64,000 nt of DNA from Lactuca virosa (lineage: Eukaryota; Streptophyta; Magnoliopsida; Asterales; Asteraceae), in assembly GCA_928212115.1 (NCBI GenBank), contig CAKMRJ010005745.1:218075558-218139557 (forward strand), read 5' to 3'. The position numbers were made by a program, and so were the translations under genes. The notes beneath the pieces are model-generated. The model worked only from the letters and a program-made list of their open reading frames with translations, was not told the origin of the DNA and made no database searches. Below, piece by piece: positions 10,682 to 23,289 of this stretch (position 1 is the first letter of the stretch; each line of letters opens with the position of its first letter).

Positions 10682-12200
10682 TGTCACACCCATAAAATTC
10701 GAGCCAATTTAAAACTTTTTAAATCATTTAAAACCATTTAGTTATTACAATTTGTTTTCAAAGTAGTTTATACATCAGAGTTCCTAGAAATCATAATCAT
10801 CAATCGAGAAAGTGTACGGTCACGCCTTCGCCTCCCCGCGGCCATCCGTTGAACCTGAAACAATAAACTAAAACTGTAAGCCCGAAAGCTTAGTGAGTTG
10901 CCCCCAAAATACCAACCTCATATAACCATAATCATATCGTATCAACGATTACAGAACAACATGCATACTGAACCCTCAGCTTGACTGGACCGCCTTGAAA
11001 GGCCTACAGTCTACCTGGATCTATCTCGAGCCTTCGGTATGACCGGACCGTCATGCAGGGTCACAGTCTATCCGGACCGCTCGTCGGGTATGTTGGCCTC
11101 AACCGCACGAAGCAGGACCCCGCCTCAACCCACGCATCAATTATAACCATGTGCACATAAATAACATATACTGGCATATATATAACAGCCATACCGATCT
11201 AACAGATCATCAATCATAGCAACATCCTATAACCAGGATACCGACCTAACCAGGTCACTAACATAGCATCATCCTATATACCACGATACCAATCTAACAG
11301 ATCATAATAGCATAGCAACATCCTAAACAGGATACTGACCTAACCAGTCACTAGCATAACATCATCCTATATACCAGGATACCGATCTAACAGAATCATA
11401 ATAGCATAGCAACATCCTAACCAGGATACCGACCTAACCGGTCACTAACACAACACCGTCCTAACTACCAGGACGCAGATCTAACAAACCCATAAGTATA
11501 TCATGCGAATACCCGAATACAAATCCGATAAAGGGTCGGCCTTGGTGCCGTAGACCCTGTTGATATAGTGAGGAATACTCACCTTGCAACTGTCGAACCG
11601 AAAACACGAGAACACTGGCCCGAAGCACTGCTCCAAACTCCAACACCTGATGCCATCAATGAACCATGACATAAATATCCAAAATACCATAACACCCCTG
11701 AAGGGTCAAACAGGTCAAAGTCAAAGTCCTAGCCAAAGTCAACCTTCCTGATTGACTCTACTCGCCGATTCAACCCATCGACTCGCCGAGTTCCCAACTT
11801 CAGAAAACTCTTATATCACAACTCGACTCGCCAAGTCACTCCATGACTCGTCGAGTTTAACGATCTCTGAGTCCTATCATGACCAACTCACTGAGTCACC
11901 ACTCAACTCACTGATCTGAGTCTTAACCAGAAGAGGTTGGGGTTTTGCGTTCTGACTCGCCGAGTCCAAGAACAGACTCGCCGAGTCCACGACAATCTTC
12001 AACAGACTCGCCGAGTTGTTCCTCCAACTCGTCGAGTTCATGCCTATCTTCAACAGACTCGCCGAGTCTCTTCAATCCTTTATTCATGCAAAGACTTTTT
12101 GAGTCATGTAGGGGCTCTAAACTGTAGATCCACACTTCTAGGTCATGACTCTCACGTAAAGTTGCAAACTTTATGTGAATACAAGGTGTTATAAGCCCAA
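10682..12200 (-). repeat. gypsy1 5' LTR, truncated
   Basis: It begins TGTCACACCC next to the PBS. It holds the block typical of these LTRs (AAACTGTAAGCCCGAAAGCTTAGTGAG), CTGGACCGCC repeats at 10975-11090, tandem CCTAACCAGGATACCGACC-type repeats at 11220-11470, and ACTCGCCGAGTC palindromes at 11755-12070. The 5' end of the LTR in its own sense is missing: near 12200 the sequence passes into a Copia leader. The boundary is approximate. Confidence 0.65.
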
Positions 12201-13491
12201 ATCACTCTAGGGCTAAGGTTTAAGACAATGATGCTTCACCAACAAGCCAAGGGCTGATACTTTTGGTAAAATCCATAACTTGAGGACAAATTATGGACTC
12301 CATTAAAACATTTAGATCAAGAATTAACTAACAAACAATTTGCAAATAATTCCTATGATCTACCAAAACTTATAAGTGTATGAACAATCATATCAAAAAT
12401 TTCAAGAATCATATAAACACATATAAAACTTGAAATTTTGACAATAACCTTGAAATTGGTTTACCATAATCATTACCACATCAAAAAATAGGTTTTATAA
12501 GTCCAAAACAGTTTAAGGTAATGATTCTAGACCAATTCCAGCACCAAAACTCGAAAATCTGCACTCAGGCCTGCCAACTCGTCGAGTGCATGAACTGACT
12601 TGGCGAGTTGGTTGAATATATGCATGGACTCGTCGAGTTCCATAATGGACTCGGCGAGTCAACTGGGTAGTGTGCAGAAATTCGACATTTTTTAGCAATA
12701 TGCATCAAGTATAAAGAAAACAAGCCTAGGTTCTGATACCACTGATGGGTTTTGAGCATTCTAAAACTCATATGGTGTACATGCAACCCTATAAACCTTG
12801 GATCTATGTTTTCTCTATTATACATGCAAATATTCAATATTCCAAGGTTTCATCCTAACTAGCATAATATGAAGTATATACAATACAATAATATAGTAGA
12901 ATGACATACCTTTTGATGGAGCTTGAAGTCTTGAATCTTTAAGAGCTTAGTGCCCCAAGTGTTGCACCTCAAATGGTTCACACAACACCAAAAACCCTTG
13001 GAATAACTTGAGGAAAAAGGTTACTTAGGTTCACTCTATGAAAATCGGCCTTGCCCTCTTTTGTGTATGCACTAGTGCCAATTTCATGAACTAGACACCT
13101 CTTTATATAGTGTGGAGGATTAGGGTTACATTCATGTAAACCCTAATATCCATGACCTTTTATTTCCATAGGATCCATGGGTTAAAACTCCATGGACTAT
13201 CCATGCAAGCTTAGCCCAACCTAAATGAACTTAGCCCACCTATATATATAAGAGTCCATATTTAATTAGTTCCTTTTGATCACTAAATTAATTCTTGATC
13301 AATACCAATTAAATAATACGATTTCATATTAATATATTAGAACTTATAATATATTAATATAAATCATAAATAACCTTTTTCTCATTTTTTCTATCCAATT
13401 GTTCCGATGCCATGCAACCCAAATGGACCATGCTACTCTCGGGTCGAATACATACCAATAATAGTTATGGGCTTAGACATCTAATCCAACA
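12201..13491 (-). mobile_element. Copia fragment: 5' LTR plus leader, minus strand
   Basis: 12743-13491 is an LTR of the same family as 55-810 in reverse (right end ATCTAATCCAACA, left end TGATGGGTTTTG). The PBS complement GGTTCTGATACCAC (12729-12742) lies on its left, followed by leader sequence similar to 850-1300, including the motif CCATAATTTGTCCTCAAG in element sense. The rest of the element and its 3' LTR are missing. The leader at 12570-12665 carries ACTCGTCGAGT palindromes like those of the neighbouring Gypsy LTRs. Confidence 0.7.
12743..13491 (-). repeat. Copia LTR (749 bp)
   Basis: Its termini are TGTTGGATTAGATG and AAAACCCATCA in minus sense. A TATATAAAG stands near 13100 in the same sense. 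It is followed by unrelated plus-strand Gypsy sequence at 13492. Confidence 0.85.
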
Positions 13492-13532
13492 CGGACATGA
13501 ATTTTGGAGACCATTTATGTGTCTTAGGAGGA

Positions 13533-13675
13533 GGACCATTGGGGTCCGAGGCGGGGTTAGGCCTATGTAGCTCTAGTAGGGGTGGGACCCGTGAGCGTGG
13601 CCTGTTCGATGGTATGAATTGGGTGGGACCCACAGGGAGAGGCCCGTGTGATTATGGCACTACAGGTGGGACCTG
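13533..13675 (+). repeat. Array of GGG-loop hairpins
   Basis: GGACC-ATTGG-GGTCC (13533-13547), GGGT-GGG-ACCC (13580-13590), TGGGT-GGG-ACCCA (13620-13632) and CAGGT-GGG-ACCTG (13663-13675) occur within 145 bp. Stems change on both sides while the GGG loop stays in three of the four. Confidence 0.65.
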
Positions 13676-14613
13676 GTAGAGACCGTTTGGGTCGAAGTAT
13701 TGGATCATGGTTTTTATGGGAATGGTTATGTGGTCATTGAGTGGCGCAGAGTGATGCATAATCTAGGGTAGCCTTGTCATTTGGACTCTTAAGAACCTGG
13801 TGGCTAAACCAGGTGCAAGACTGGCAGTCTCAACGGTGGATGGGGATCTTTATATCTAGGTTTAGTGAATATATGTAATGAATCAGAAGATTTTGGGTGA
13901 ATGCTATTGTAATTATTGGATCTCGGGTTTCGACTTAGGTACCGAGTTGGCTTTTGGGTGGATACTCACGTTAGGAATCGCAAGTGTATTCATACAAGAC
14001 CTTTATTTTAGTAAGATATGAGTTAAGGAATGTGTATGCCAAGGGCATCAGCTAGAGGGTTCAGGGTAGGGATGTTTTTAGTTCGGATGGTAGAAAAGGC
14101 CCGTGTGACTGTGCGTTGGAATGGTTCTACCTGTGTATAGCTCTGGAAAGTTATGGGACTTCAGAATTATAGCTGCAACGTTTAAGTTCGGCAGTTAAGG
14201 GATCAATGTCTTGTTCAACACTAGAATATTTATCTCTCAGATTGTATCTTATAGCTCATTGTGCTCATGGATTCGTTAACTTCGGGATGAGTCCTTTACT
14301 CGAAGGGTTATATATGGTTCTACCAAGTGAAAGGTTTCAACAAAAAGGATCGGTCATTAATTTTGTTTTCAGTGGAAACAACAAGATAATCAAGGAATGG
14401 AAGTCTTATGGCAAGTCGGAAGATGAAGTGGAATTGTAATGTCAGTGTTTCTATATGAGCTGTCTGTTAGGGAGTCGGACAGGGTTTAGAGTTTCGAATT
14501 TCAGACAGAATGGTAATCTTTTATTTTTCTTCAGGAGTAGTGGATGAAGTGTTCTAGTCGTCCGGTGTGGCTGGGAGGTAGTAAAGAGTGATTTCGAGGA
14601 AAAAATCTAATTT

Positions 14614-14627
14614 AAGTGAGGGATAGT
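14614..14627 (+). other. Polypurine tract
   Basis: AAGTGAGGGATAGT directly precedes the LTR. It is a mutated form of AAGTGGGGGAGAGT. Confidence 0.75.
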
Positions 14628-16595
14628 TGTAACATCTGTTTTCTTGGATGAATTGATTTGGCCTTTAGAGGGTCAAAAGGTTAGATTTGGGTGAAAAGGG
14701 GTCGTCACAACGTGAGGCATGGAGGCTTACAACGTGAGGAGGGTCGCATGAAGATTCCATCCGGGACTGAGCTCACGATTTAAGCAATAAGACCTCACGA
14801 CGTGAGGAGCGCTGCAGCCCAAGCCCACAAAGTTTTAGGGTTTCCCACATATTTAAGCACTCTTATCTTGGTTTTAGGGTTCATTTCTCAGCCTCCACCT
14901 TCCCTTAACTCAGAAAACCCTAACCCTAATCCATCTTGGTGAAATTGGATCGATATTAGTGTTTTGGTTGCTACAAGAAGAAGAAGAGGAGGTTCTAGAG
15001 TGTTGGTTCCGCAAGGAGGCTTTATCATCATCATCTAGTGCACATTTTGGACCATTTTAAGTATCCAATATCCAATCTTTATGAGCTCAAGTTGATAGAT
15101 CTAAGTTCTAAGCTCCTTTTTGCATGTTTATGTTGGATTGCATGCTCGGGATCCATAAAGTTGGCAACTTTATGGATCAATGAGTCATTCTCTATGATTT
15201 AGTCTTATGGATCTAGAGTGTGGCTGTAATTTATGAATCTTGGTTGAGTTTGGTGCCATTTCTTGTAATTTTCACCTAAGATGGGTTTAGTACATGCTTG
15301 GGGCATGCATGTCCATCAAGTAATCGTTTTTATTGACCTTTGGAGTCCTTATTAGCTTCTGAAAGAAATAGGATTGAAGGCTTGATGGATTAAGGAATTA
15401 AAAGTTGGATTTTAGCATCAGACTGTTCTCACGACGTGATGACACAAGGTCTCACGACGTGATGACACAAGGTCTCACGACGTGAGAAGCGCCGGTCCTG
15501 TTTCTGGTCATCTGCTCGGGGATCACGACGTAAGAAAGGATTCTCACTGCGTGAGGGTAGCCCCGTTGACTTTTCCATGGCTGAGTTGACTGTGTTGAGT
15601 CATGACGATTTGGGATCTGATTGAGTGAGCTCTCACGACGTGACCAAGGCTGGTCAGGATGTGAGATGTGGTTTTTGGGCAGTTGGGCCTTGTTGGGCCC
15701 TAGTTTTCGGTATGTGGGCCTTTTTGGTGCTTGGGTCCATTTGGAGCTTTGGGTATATTCTAGGAGTTTGGGTCTCCTTGGATTAGGCCCAAGATGGGTT
15801 TTGGGCCGATTAGGTACTTGGGCCTTAGTGTGCTTTCAATGTTATTGGTGGGCTTCAGATTTTAGGCCAAGTGAGGAAAGGGTAAAATGGACTTTTACCC
15901 TGAGTCTTGAACAATCACACTTGAACCCTAGCTTTGGGTTGTGGACCAATTATTAATTTGGTATTATTTGTTAGTGTTAGCACGCGGGGATTTTCCGAAT
16001 CGCCAGTCCGAGCTTTTATATGAGATATTCGTCAATTTGAGGTGTGTTTCCTCACCGTGTTTAGCGGGTCGAAGGTACCAATGCCAGCCCATGATTTGTT
16101 ATGTTAGGATGCTAGATGTCTGCGTGACTCTTGTATGTGTTATGTACTCGTATGCTTACCGGGCGGGGCCCGATGACCATTTTGTATGTTATGTATCTTT
16201 GTGATTATTGCATGTGTTATGTGTTTATATGTTATATGTTTATATGCTTACCGGGCGGGGCTCAATGACTGACAGATTTGTATACCGAGTGGGGCTCGAT
16301 GTCGGGCGGGACCCATTATGTGCTTATTTACGTACGTATGGTATGTGGTATTTTGTGGAACTCGCTAAGCTTTGTGCTTACAGTTTTCATTTTTATGTTT
16401 TAGGTACTTCTGGTGCAAAAGGGAAGAGCTTGGGGTGATTGAAGTGCACATACGTTTTGTTCCGCATTTGATGTTTATTCTGATATTGTGATGTTTTGAT
16501 AAATTTGTTACATTTGGGGTCTTTTGATGATGTCTTAAACATTGTTTTATGAAATTAAAAGTGAAATTTTTGGGTCTTATTTTTGGGACGTTACA
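14628..16595 (+). repeat. Gypsy 3' LTR (1,968 bp) with CTCACGACGTGAG palindromes
   Basis: It starts TGTAACATCTG and ends GGGACGTTACA. The palindromic motif TCACGACGTGA or a close variant recurs about ten times (near 14705, 14730, 14792, 15430-15487, 15525, 15540, 15630, 15652). A GGG-loop hairpin array lies at 16160-16320. The 111-codon open frame at 15621-15956 lies wholly in this repeat and is not a gene. Confidence 0.85.
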
Positions 16596-17217
16596 ATAAC
16601 ACATCAAGATTGCATTTTTTATGAACAAGAGACCTGAAAAATGCTAAGATCTACCATCTCTAGCTTCTGGAGTAGCTCGTACTCTCAACCATGACTTAAA
16701 GGACCATAAAAGTCATAAAAACAACCCCTAACTAGATCTATCAAAAGAACCATTAAGTTAAGAGCTTTATACCTCCAAAAGCTTTCTAAGTTGGTGAGGA
16801 TTCTGGATCCATAAGATCTAGCCACACCAATGCAACTTCCAATAGTTCTTCTTCCTTCAAGACCACCAAAAAACACCTTCAAAGTTCACTTCCAAGCCCA
16901 AAACACTCAAAAGGCAATTAGGGTTTCGTTCTTAGGGTTTGGAGAGATGGAGGGTGGTCACAAGAAAGTCCATGAGCAACTTAAAGTGTGTAAATAGGGC
17001 ACAAACCATAAAAATTAGGCTTGGCCCCATGCGACCGTACGCCCCACGTACTTCCACATGCGCCGTACGAACGTGGGTGCCTCCGTGACCAAGCCATCGA
17101 ACCAGTACGCCCAACGTACTCCTAGCGTATGCCCAACGTGCTCAGCTAGGGACCAAAATGTAAGATTTTTTTAAGGTTAAGGGCTAAAAGAAAAGTACCT
17201 GGAATGAAAATGTTACA
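16596..17217 (-). repeat. Gypsy LTR fragment, minus strand
   Basis: The right end AATGTTACA is an LTR start in minus sense. CGTACGCCCCACGTAC and GTACGCCCAACGTAC palindromes at 17033-17150, and the arrangement around AGCTTTATACCTCCAAAAG, resemble the LTR at 59826-61637. The other end is cut at 16595, probably by insertion of the element ending there. Confidence 0.65.
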
Positions 17218-18527
17218 GAGTGCCTGGCTGAGCTGGTCTGAGGCTTTGGGATTGCACACATCAGTCGATAGTAGTTCGAACCCTAAGCGGGGGAGAACTA
17301 GTTTTTTTATGCTTAGAAGATTATCAATCTGCTCGATTATGTGGGCCCACTATGATGGGTCGAGGGCATCTACGATTCAAGTGTGCAAGGTTTTGGTACA
17401 GGGTTATTGCTTCATAAGAGGATGAAAGTACTTGTGGTTAGGAAGTTTTCCCATTGTGTTTATCAAGGATATGCGGAAGTCCTCCATGGTCGCAGAGAAC
17501 TTAAGGATGTGTCAGATTGTGTTTGTAGAGCAAGTTGCCATTGCATTATGTCTTCAAGAATGCATATGTTGTCCTCTCAGCAGGAAACGGATGGGCAGGA
17601 ATCTCGTTGTGGCCAGCAGTTCCTTTTGGAAATGTCTGGGTATCTTGAGTGAGGTGCAAGTGAACCGCTCTAGTTGAGTATCAGTTTTGAGGGATTTGTT
17701 AGCCCATTATATAGATCGCTATCTATATTCTAGGTTGGGCAGTTGTTGATCTGTTAAGCAACTTCATAGTTGGTATGTGTAGTTCCTCATGGGCTTTGTT
17801 TAGTAAGTAGATTGGATCATTGGATTATTTGTCGATGCATTGTCGATCGATTGGTCATTTCATTCCTCGTCAACATCTGGGAGTCCTTTGAGGGTTTCCA
17901 AGCAGTAATAGTGGAAGGTACAATTGATGCGTCAACCCTTCACCAAGTTCTATAAGACGTATATCTTGCTCTCTGTGTATGTATGCTCTCGATTGTTTGG
18001 TTAAGGAATCATTGTCTCTAGTAGGCCCAAGCTTGAAAACTATTCATGGTTATTGGAAGTTCGGATATCGGGGAGGTGTTTTTGAAATTTTCAGATGTGA
18101 TTTTAGGATCTACAAAGAGTCCATCTTTGGCAAGTCGTGTCGGCATGGTTGGCATTCGGGTTGACCCGATTAGGGTTATGTCAACATTCTGGTTCATTTT
18201 GGAATCTTCCTCCGATCGGGGAATTTTATTAGATGATTTGTGCATTAGTAGGATCTGTTTGGTTTATCTAAGATTGAGATATTGATATGAGTTAGGTAGG
18301 TTTTATGTTTGGGGTTGCTTATTGATAAGATTGTAATCACAAGTTGGAACTCTCGGATCTTGTCATTATGGGATGTAGTCATACGTTGGAGCTCTTGAGT
18401 GTTGATCGAAGAATTCAAATTCTCTTATGTTGGTGATGTCAGGCGTGGATGCTAGGAACCAGATAGTGAGGTTGTTTGATTGGCTTGGAAATTCCAGTGA
18501 AAATGAAGTCGTCAGAGTCTAGCCAAT

Positions 18528-18542
18528 CCAAGTGGGGAGGAA
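18528..18542 (+). other. Internal polypurine tract
   Basis: CCAAGTGGGGAGGAA lies about 1.5 kb upstream of the terminal PPT and is preceded by GTCTAGCCAAT. Compare 8436-8452 and 27904-27920 in reverse. Confidence 0.55.
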
Positions 18543-18689
18543 CCACTTGGGTTAGATGGAGATATTACCCAAGTATGGGTCATCCTGGAGTTTCATATTC
18601 AAGGAAAAGAGGATAGTTGGCTTTGGTTGTGTCCGAATTGAAGCTTATGCAAGGAATAATATTCAGCAACCAACTGTAATCGCGAAAGT

Positions 18690-18880
18690 GTTGTAAGACT
18701 ATGATTTGGGACATAACATTCGCATGGCTGAAATAGGACGGAAGTGACTATAAGACTATGGTTGGACCATAACATTCACATATCGAAGACCATGGTTGGA
18801 CCATGGCAGGAAAGGCTACAGTTGGGATGTAGCAATGGAAGTAATTGTAAGACTGTGGGAGGACCAGATCATTTACATAG
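18690..18880 (+). repeat. Hairpin array, internal
   Basis: TATG-ATTTGGGA-CATA (18700-18715), TATGGT-TGG-ACCATA (18757-18771), CCATGG-TTGGA-CCATGG (18790-18806) and GCTACA-GTTGGGA-TGTAGC (18815-18833) lie in imperfect tandem units. Three of the units carry TAAGACT before the stem and CATT after it. Confidence 0.7.
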
Positions 18881-20045
18881 ATTGAAACAGACTCGCCTTT
18901 ATTTGATAAGATATTTCCTTTGATCGGTCGTGGGAGCTGTTAGATCAGAGTAGTTGTATAGACTAGTTTAGTATTTGTTGTTTAGTTTTGGTTCAGAGTT
19001 CGATCTTGCGTGGGTATGTGAGGTTGGCGTTGGCGGCGGTTAGCCGTCAACTATGTTGTTCAGTTGACTAGTAGGCGGCGTGAGGTCGGGAAGATCTTGG
19101 AAATTCAGATCTTAGAGATTTTGGTTAAGCATGGTTGATGTGCGGTATGGAATTATTCTCTAGGATTTCAGGCATGACCTTGGAGTCTTCAAATCGTGGT
19201 TAAGAAATTAGCTCCTCTCGATGAGGGTTAGATGGAATATGTTGGTGTTGCTACTGGGGGCTTTATGGCCGACTACTTTGGTTCGGGTATTCGTAGGATG
19301 CTAACTTGTTACAAAAGTCATGGTTTTTTATCAGAAGTCCCTTAATAAGTTTCTTCTTTGAGGGTTCTTGTTCTTTTTATGAGAATGGTTTCGCATGAGT
19401 TAAGTCATCATTGATGGAATTTATGGAAGGTCCCTTAGATATTTTTCAGCTGCTTCTACACTGAAGTTATTATACAAATTTTGATCTTATGCAATATTTT
19501 TGGATTGACAATGGTTATGCTCGTGGGAGCGGTGGGTCAGTGATGGATTTTCAGGAAGTCAAGTGTGTATTGAGGCTCTTTAGGCATTATTTCCTAAGTT
19601 GAGATTGGTCGAAAATTCACTAATGAGATGTTTCGGGTATTCATTAAGCATGGTTTGGTGGTGATCATAGTCGTGGACTAGGGGTAAGTACAACGAAAGA
19701 ATGGTCATATGTCTTAGAGCATGGTTTCTATAGTTTAGACTGATGAGTTCCCGGTTTTGGGAGTTTATTGTTGGAATTGGGTTGTAATTCCTGTTTTGAG
19801 AGTTTCCCCGGTTTGAATGGGTTCATTATGAGTTGGGTCCTACAGTTAGGGAAGGAGAGGTAGAAGTGAAACTGAGTGTTTTCAAGTTGTTGGGTTGTTA
19901 TTGGCAGTTATGGTGTTCCGGATCGTCTCTCGAGTTTCTTCATGTATGCCTTGAATTCTAATTAGTTAGAAGCAGCTTATGGAATTAGTTTGTGTCATTT
20001 TCAGATATCCTGACCGAGACAGGTTTCAAGGATGAAATCCAGTTT

Positions 20046-20059
20046 AAGTGTGGGAGAGT
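20046..20059 (+). other. Polypurine tract
   Basis: AAGTGTGGGAGAGT directly precedes the LTR-like start TATAACACCC. Confidence 0.75.
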
Positions 20060-20915
20060 TATAACACCCTGTTCCGGGATGTTTCTTAATTCAGGGTTGT
20101 TGATCATAAATTGATCATGTAAAGGTTTTGGGCTTTGAGAAAATAAATTTTAGACCGTATTTAATGTTCATAAAATTGGCAATGACACCTACGCCCTTGA
20201 TTTGTGTGTTGGAACCAAAGGGTAAATGATAAAAGTTATATGTCGAGCTTCTTGCATGGATTATGGTTTTAGGTCGACATGTTTTAAGCCAACGGTAACT
20301 AGATAGGATTTTGGGGCTCTTCAATAGCTTTCTATGTATATAAAGAACTTCAAAAATGGAGTTAAAACGAAAAAGTTATGGTTGTTTGAAGTTAAATAGG
20401 TAATTGGGGAATTTTTCCCTACGTGGGGCATAGGAAAGCAACGCTGGGTGTAGGTGCGGAATTTTGGACGCGAGTTTAAGGACGTACATAGGGTGTAGGT
20501 TATGCTATGTACGGCGTAGCCGTTGCTGTGTAAGGTTTGACCGATGACTTTTTACCAGTTTGACTTTTGGTCAATTGTGTTGGGATTTAGTCTTGGAAGG
20601 GAGAAAAATAGACATTTATCCCAAGTAGGGTAACTATAAGTCAAGACGCTTTGAATGTGGATTATTACCTTAATTATTGATTGGGGTTTTAATGTGTATA
20701 CGTTTAATGTGAGGAGTTCCCATATCAGTAGCTCGAGTGTGTGTGATTGTCTGTCTGCAGATTAAGGTGAATCTTCTCACTATACTGTGTAGGATGCTAG
20801 CTGTCTTTGTGACTCTTGCATGTGTATGTTGGGCTACGCCCATTCATTATATCTTAGGTTAGGCCCATTTATTATATCTTGGGTTGGGCCCATTTATTAT
20901 ATCTTGGGTGGATCA
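20060..20915 (+). repeat. Gypsy 3' LTR, truncated
   Basis: It starts TATAACACCCTG, a mutated TGTAACACCC. It includes the block GTTGGTAGGATGCTAGCTGTCT-like sequence found near the R region of neighbouring LTRs, and three direct copies of a TATATCTTGGGTTGGGCCCAT-type repeat at 20830-20915. It then passes into AT-rich DNA, so the 3' end is missing. Confidence 0.65.
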
Positions 20916-21965
20916 GACTTTTTAAGAATACCAATATAAATAATTATACACAAAATGAATTAAATGATAAAAGATATGCATGAGGATAATATAGCATTTT
21001 CAGGTCTGCCATGAACCAAAGACACAACAAAACCAAACAATATGGACATTCCGAGGGAAAAAAAAGGTTAGGAATTCCCAATCCTTAAGGGTCATCTGTG
21101 GAATTTATTTTAACTAGAGCTTGTATGATTTTGACTTCGACATTTCTAAATGTAAACAAAATGGAAATAAAACGGACAATGTTCTTGCGTATTATATGGA
21201 GAGAACAAATGAAACACAAATGAAACACATAGTTAAAATCAATCAATATCCATTAATAGATTTTCATGATTTCATTGTTAAAAATGGAGTAATTAAAAAA
21301 AAAAAAAAAAACAATTACAAATTATAATGACGGTAATTAACAAAAGTCAAATATGAAATAAACTTTCTTCCCCGTCATTGAAATCAAATTCCATAATTAA
21401 GTTTGAAACTTTTACACATAATTCTACTTCAATGATTTTCTATCATACCTTTTTGACTTTGAAGGGAAGAAAAGTTTTAATTTTGAATTTTTATTTTTAG
21501 GTCTTAACATGGTTTATTGACTTTAGAAAATTAATGGTTGATGAATAGAAAATCGGTTATGATTAATCATTAAAGTATGATAAAATTATATTATATACTT
21601 GGTTATTAATCAATGCAATTTTTTTTTTTACAAAAGAATATAATATAGTATCAATCTTTTTCTGTGCCCTCTAACTACAACATAACAAAGACAAGAAAAA
21701 AAAATTAACACGCGAAATTTAGGAAAGCAAACATGAAACATGAAACAGTAAACATGGAATAAGATAGAAAATATCTTGAAACAAGAATAAAATAGTATTA
21801 TGCATTGTCTTTATATTTTATAAGTCAATTATAATTTTATAAATTATATTTCTGGTCAACACATTGAATGATCTATTAATTTTCAAAATCTTCAAAAAGA
21901 TTTTGATGTTTATGATGATATGTTAGGTGTTGGCTATATTGAGTCATAGTGGTCAACAATTTAGA

Positions 21966-21972
21966 ATATATA

Positions 21973-22015
<43 letters not shown>
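21966..22015. repeat. TA microsatellite
   Basis: About 50 bp of alternating TA with one interruption. Confidence 0.9.
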
Positions 22016-22019
<4 letters not shown>

Positions 22020-23289
22020 TTGAAATACAATTTTGAATTTTATTTTTTCCATATAAAAAATATACCAACTCAAAACGAGACTTGTAAAATGAGAACTTTA
22101 GAGACAAAGAAAAATGAGATATATTTGTATGAAAATTTAACTCTAAAGACCAATTTAAGAAAATACTTAAGTACAAAAATATTCAATCACGAATTTAGTT
22201 TGTTTTTTACGCATATAACGGTTTAAGTCATCTGATGATTTTTCAAACTTATTGTAATAAAATGTTTGGTGAAACCCCTAAAATAAATTATAAGATAACT
22301 TTAAAAAAATAAATGAAATCGAAATGTCTTATTAAATAAGCCTTTAGGGCCTTTTATAAGTTTCCAAATATATCTTTATATCAAATTTTTATGGTTTTTA
22401 TATTTTTTTCTAAATCTAGTTTTTCTAGTTTTTACAACATTTTTTATAAATATTTCTGTAGTGTTTTTCAACTGTTTCACAATTTTTTTTATAAAATTTT
22501 CTCAAATTCATGTTAAAACCTTTTTTTTCTCCAAGTCTTCTTATATTTGGGTCTTTTAGAACTCTTTTTTTCTAAATTCATTTTTCAAAATTAATTTTTT
22601 TTACATATTTGTTTTATACATTTAAGGTGGTAAAAATTAATTATTTTTACAAATTTATAAAAAGTTAAGTTGTTGAAAGACTTGGTAAAAAAGTCGAGGA
22701 AAAAGTTATAAAAAACGTAATTCTAAAAGAATAAAAAAAAAGTTAATATTAAAATAATAATAATAATAATAATAATAAAATAAATAAATAAACTTGGAGA
22801 CTCGTTAAGTAATTTTTCATAGTTAGTCTTTATGTAATAAAGTACATAAAGTGTAAAAAGGGGTGTTTGATAGACATTTGAAATGTTCGTTAGGCAAATT
22901 TGATGTTAACATAATTTTAATTATATAAATAAATGTCATTTTATAATTATCATCTAACTTAGGTTTTTTCCAAACACTATTACTTTATCAGTTGTATGGG
23001 TTAGTCAGACAAAAACAATTTTTAAAAAGTTCGTCATGGTTTCGCCATAATGCGCCATGACTTTACGGTTTGTATTTGACGTCGCACTTTAACAAAATAT
23101 CATTTTAAGTCATATATGCATATAAAATGGAATAATAGTAGAGAATATATGTAACATTATTAATTATGTACAAATTTGTCGCTTTAAGTCACGCCTTATA
23201 AACGACGTGACTCGTTATGGCTCGTAAAAGCTTGAGGCTTGACAATACCGCCAAGTTTACGCCTAAAGTTATTTAAGACCTTGGACAAA

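Larger units (their letters stand above)
13492..14627 (+). mobile_element. 3' internal part of a plus-strand non-autonomous Gypsy element
   Basis: The segment leads through a block like GATTTCGAGGA.AAAATCTAATTTAAGTGAGGGATAGT into the LTR at 14628. That block is the decayed form of the usual 3' end of such elements. No coding motif was found. A run of short hairpins lies at 13533-13675. The 5' part was lost where the Copia LTR abuts at 13491. Confidence 0.65.
17218..20059 (+). mobile_element. Internal region of a plus-strand non-autonomous Gypsy element, 5' truncated
   Basis: It ends with GATGAAATCCAGTTTAAGTG and a PPT in front of an LTR. No gag or pol motif was found and no open frame exceeds 90 codons. 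It has an internal PPT (18528-18542) followed 150 nt later by a hairpin array (18690-18880), the same order as in gypsy2. The array repeat GTTGTAAGACT...AACATTC is shared with gypsy2 at 27471-27651. Confidence 0.7.

Noticed and set aside
15621..15956. A 111-codon open frame rich in Gly, Leu and Trp
   Set aside because: It lies wholly in an LTR, over TTGGGCC-type repeats.
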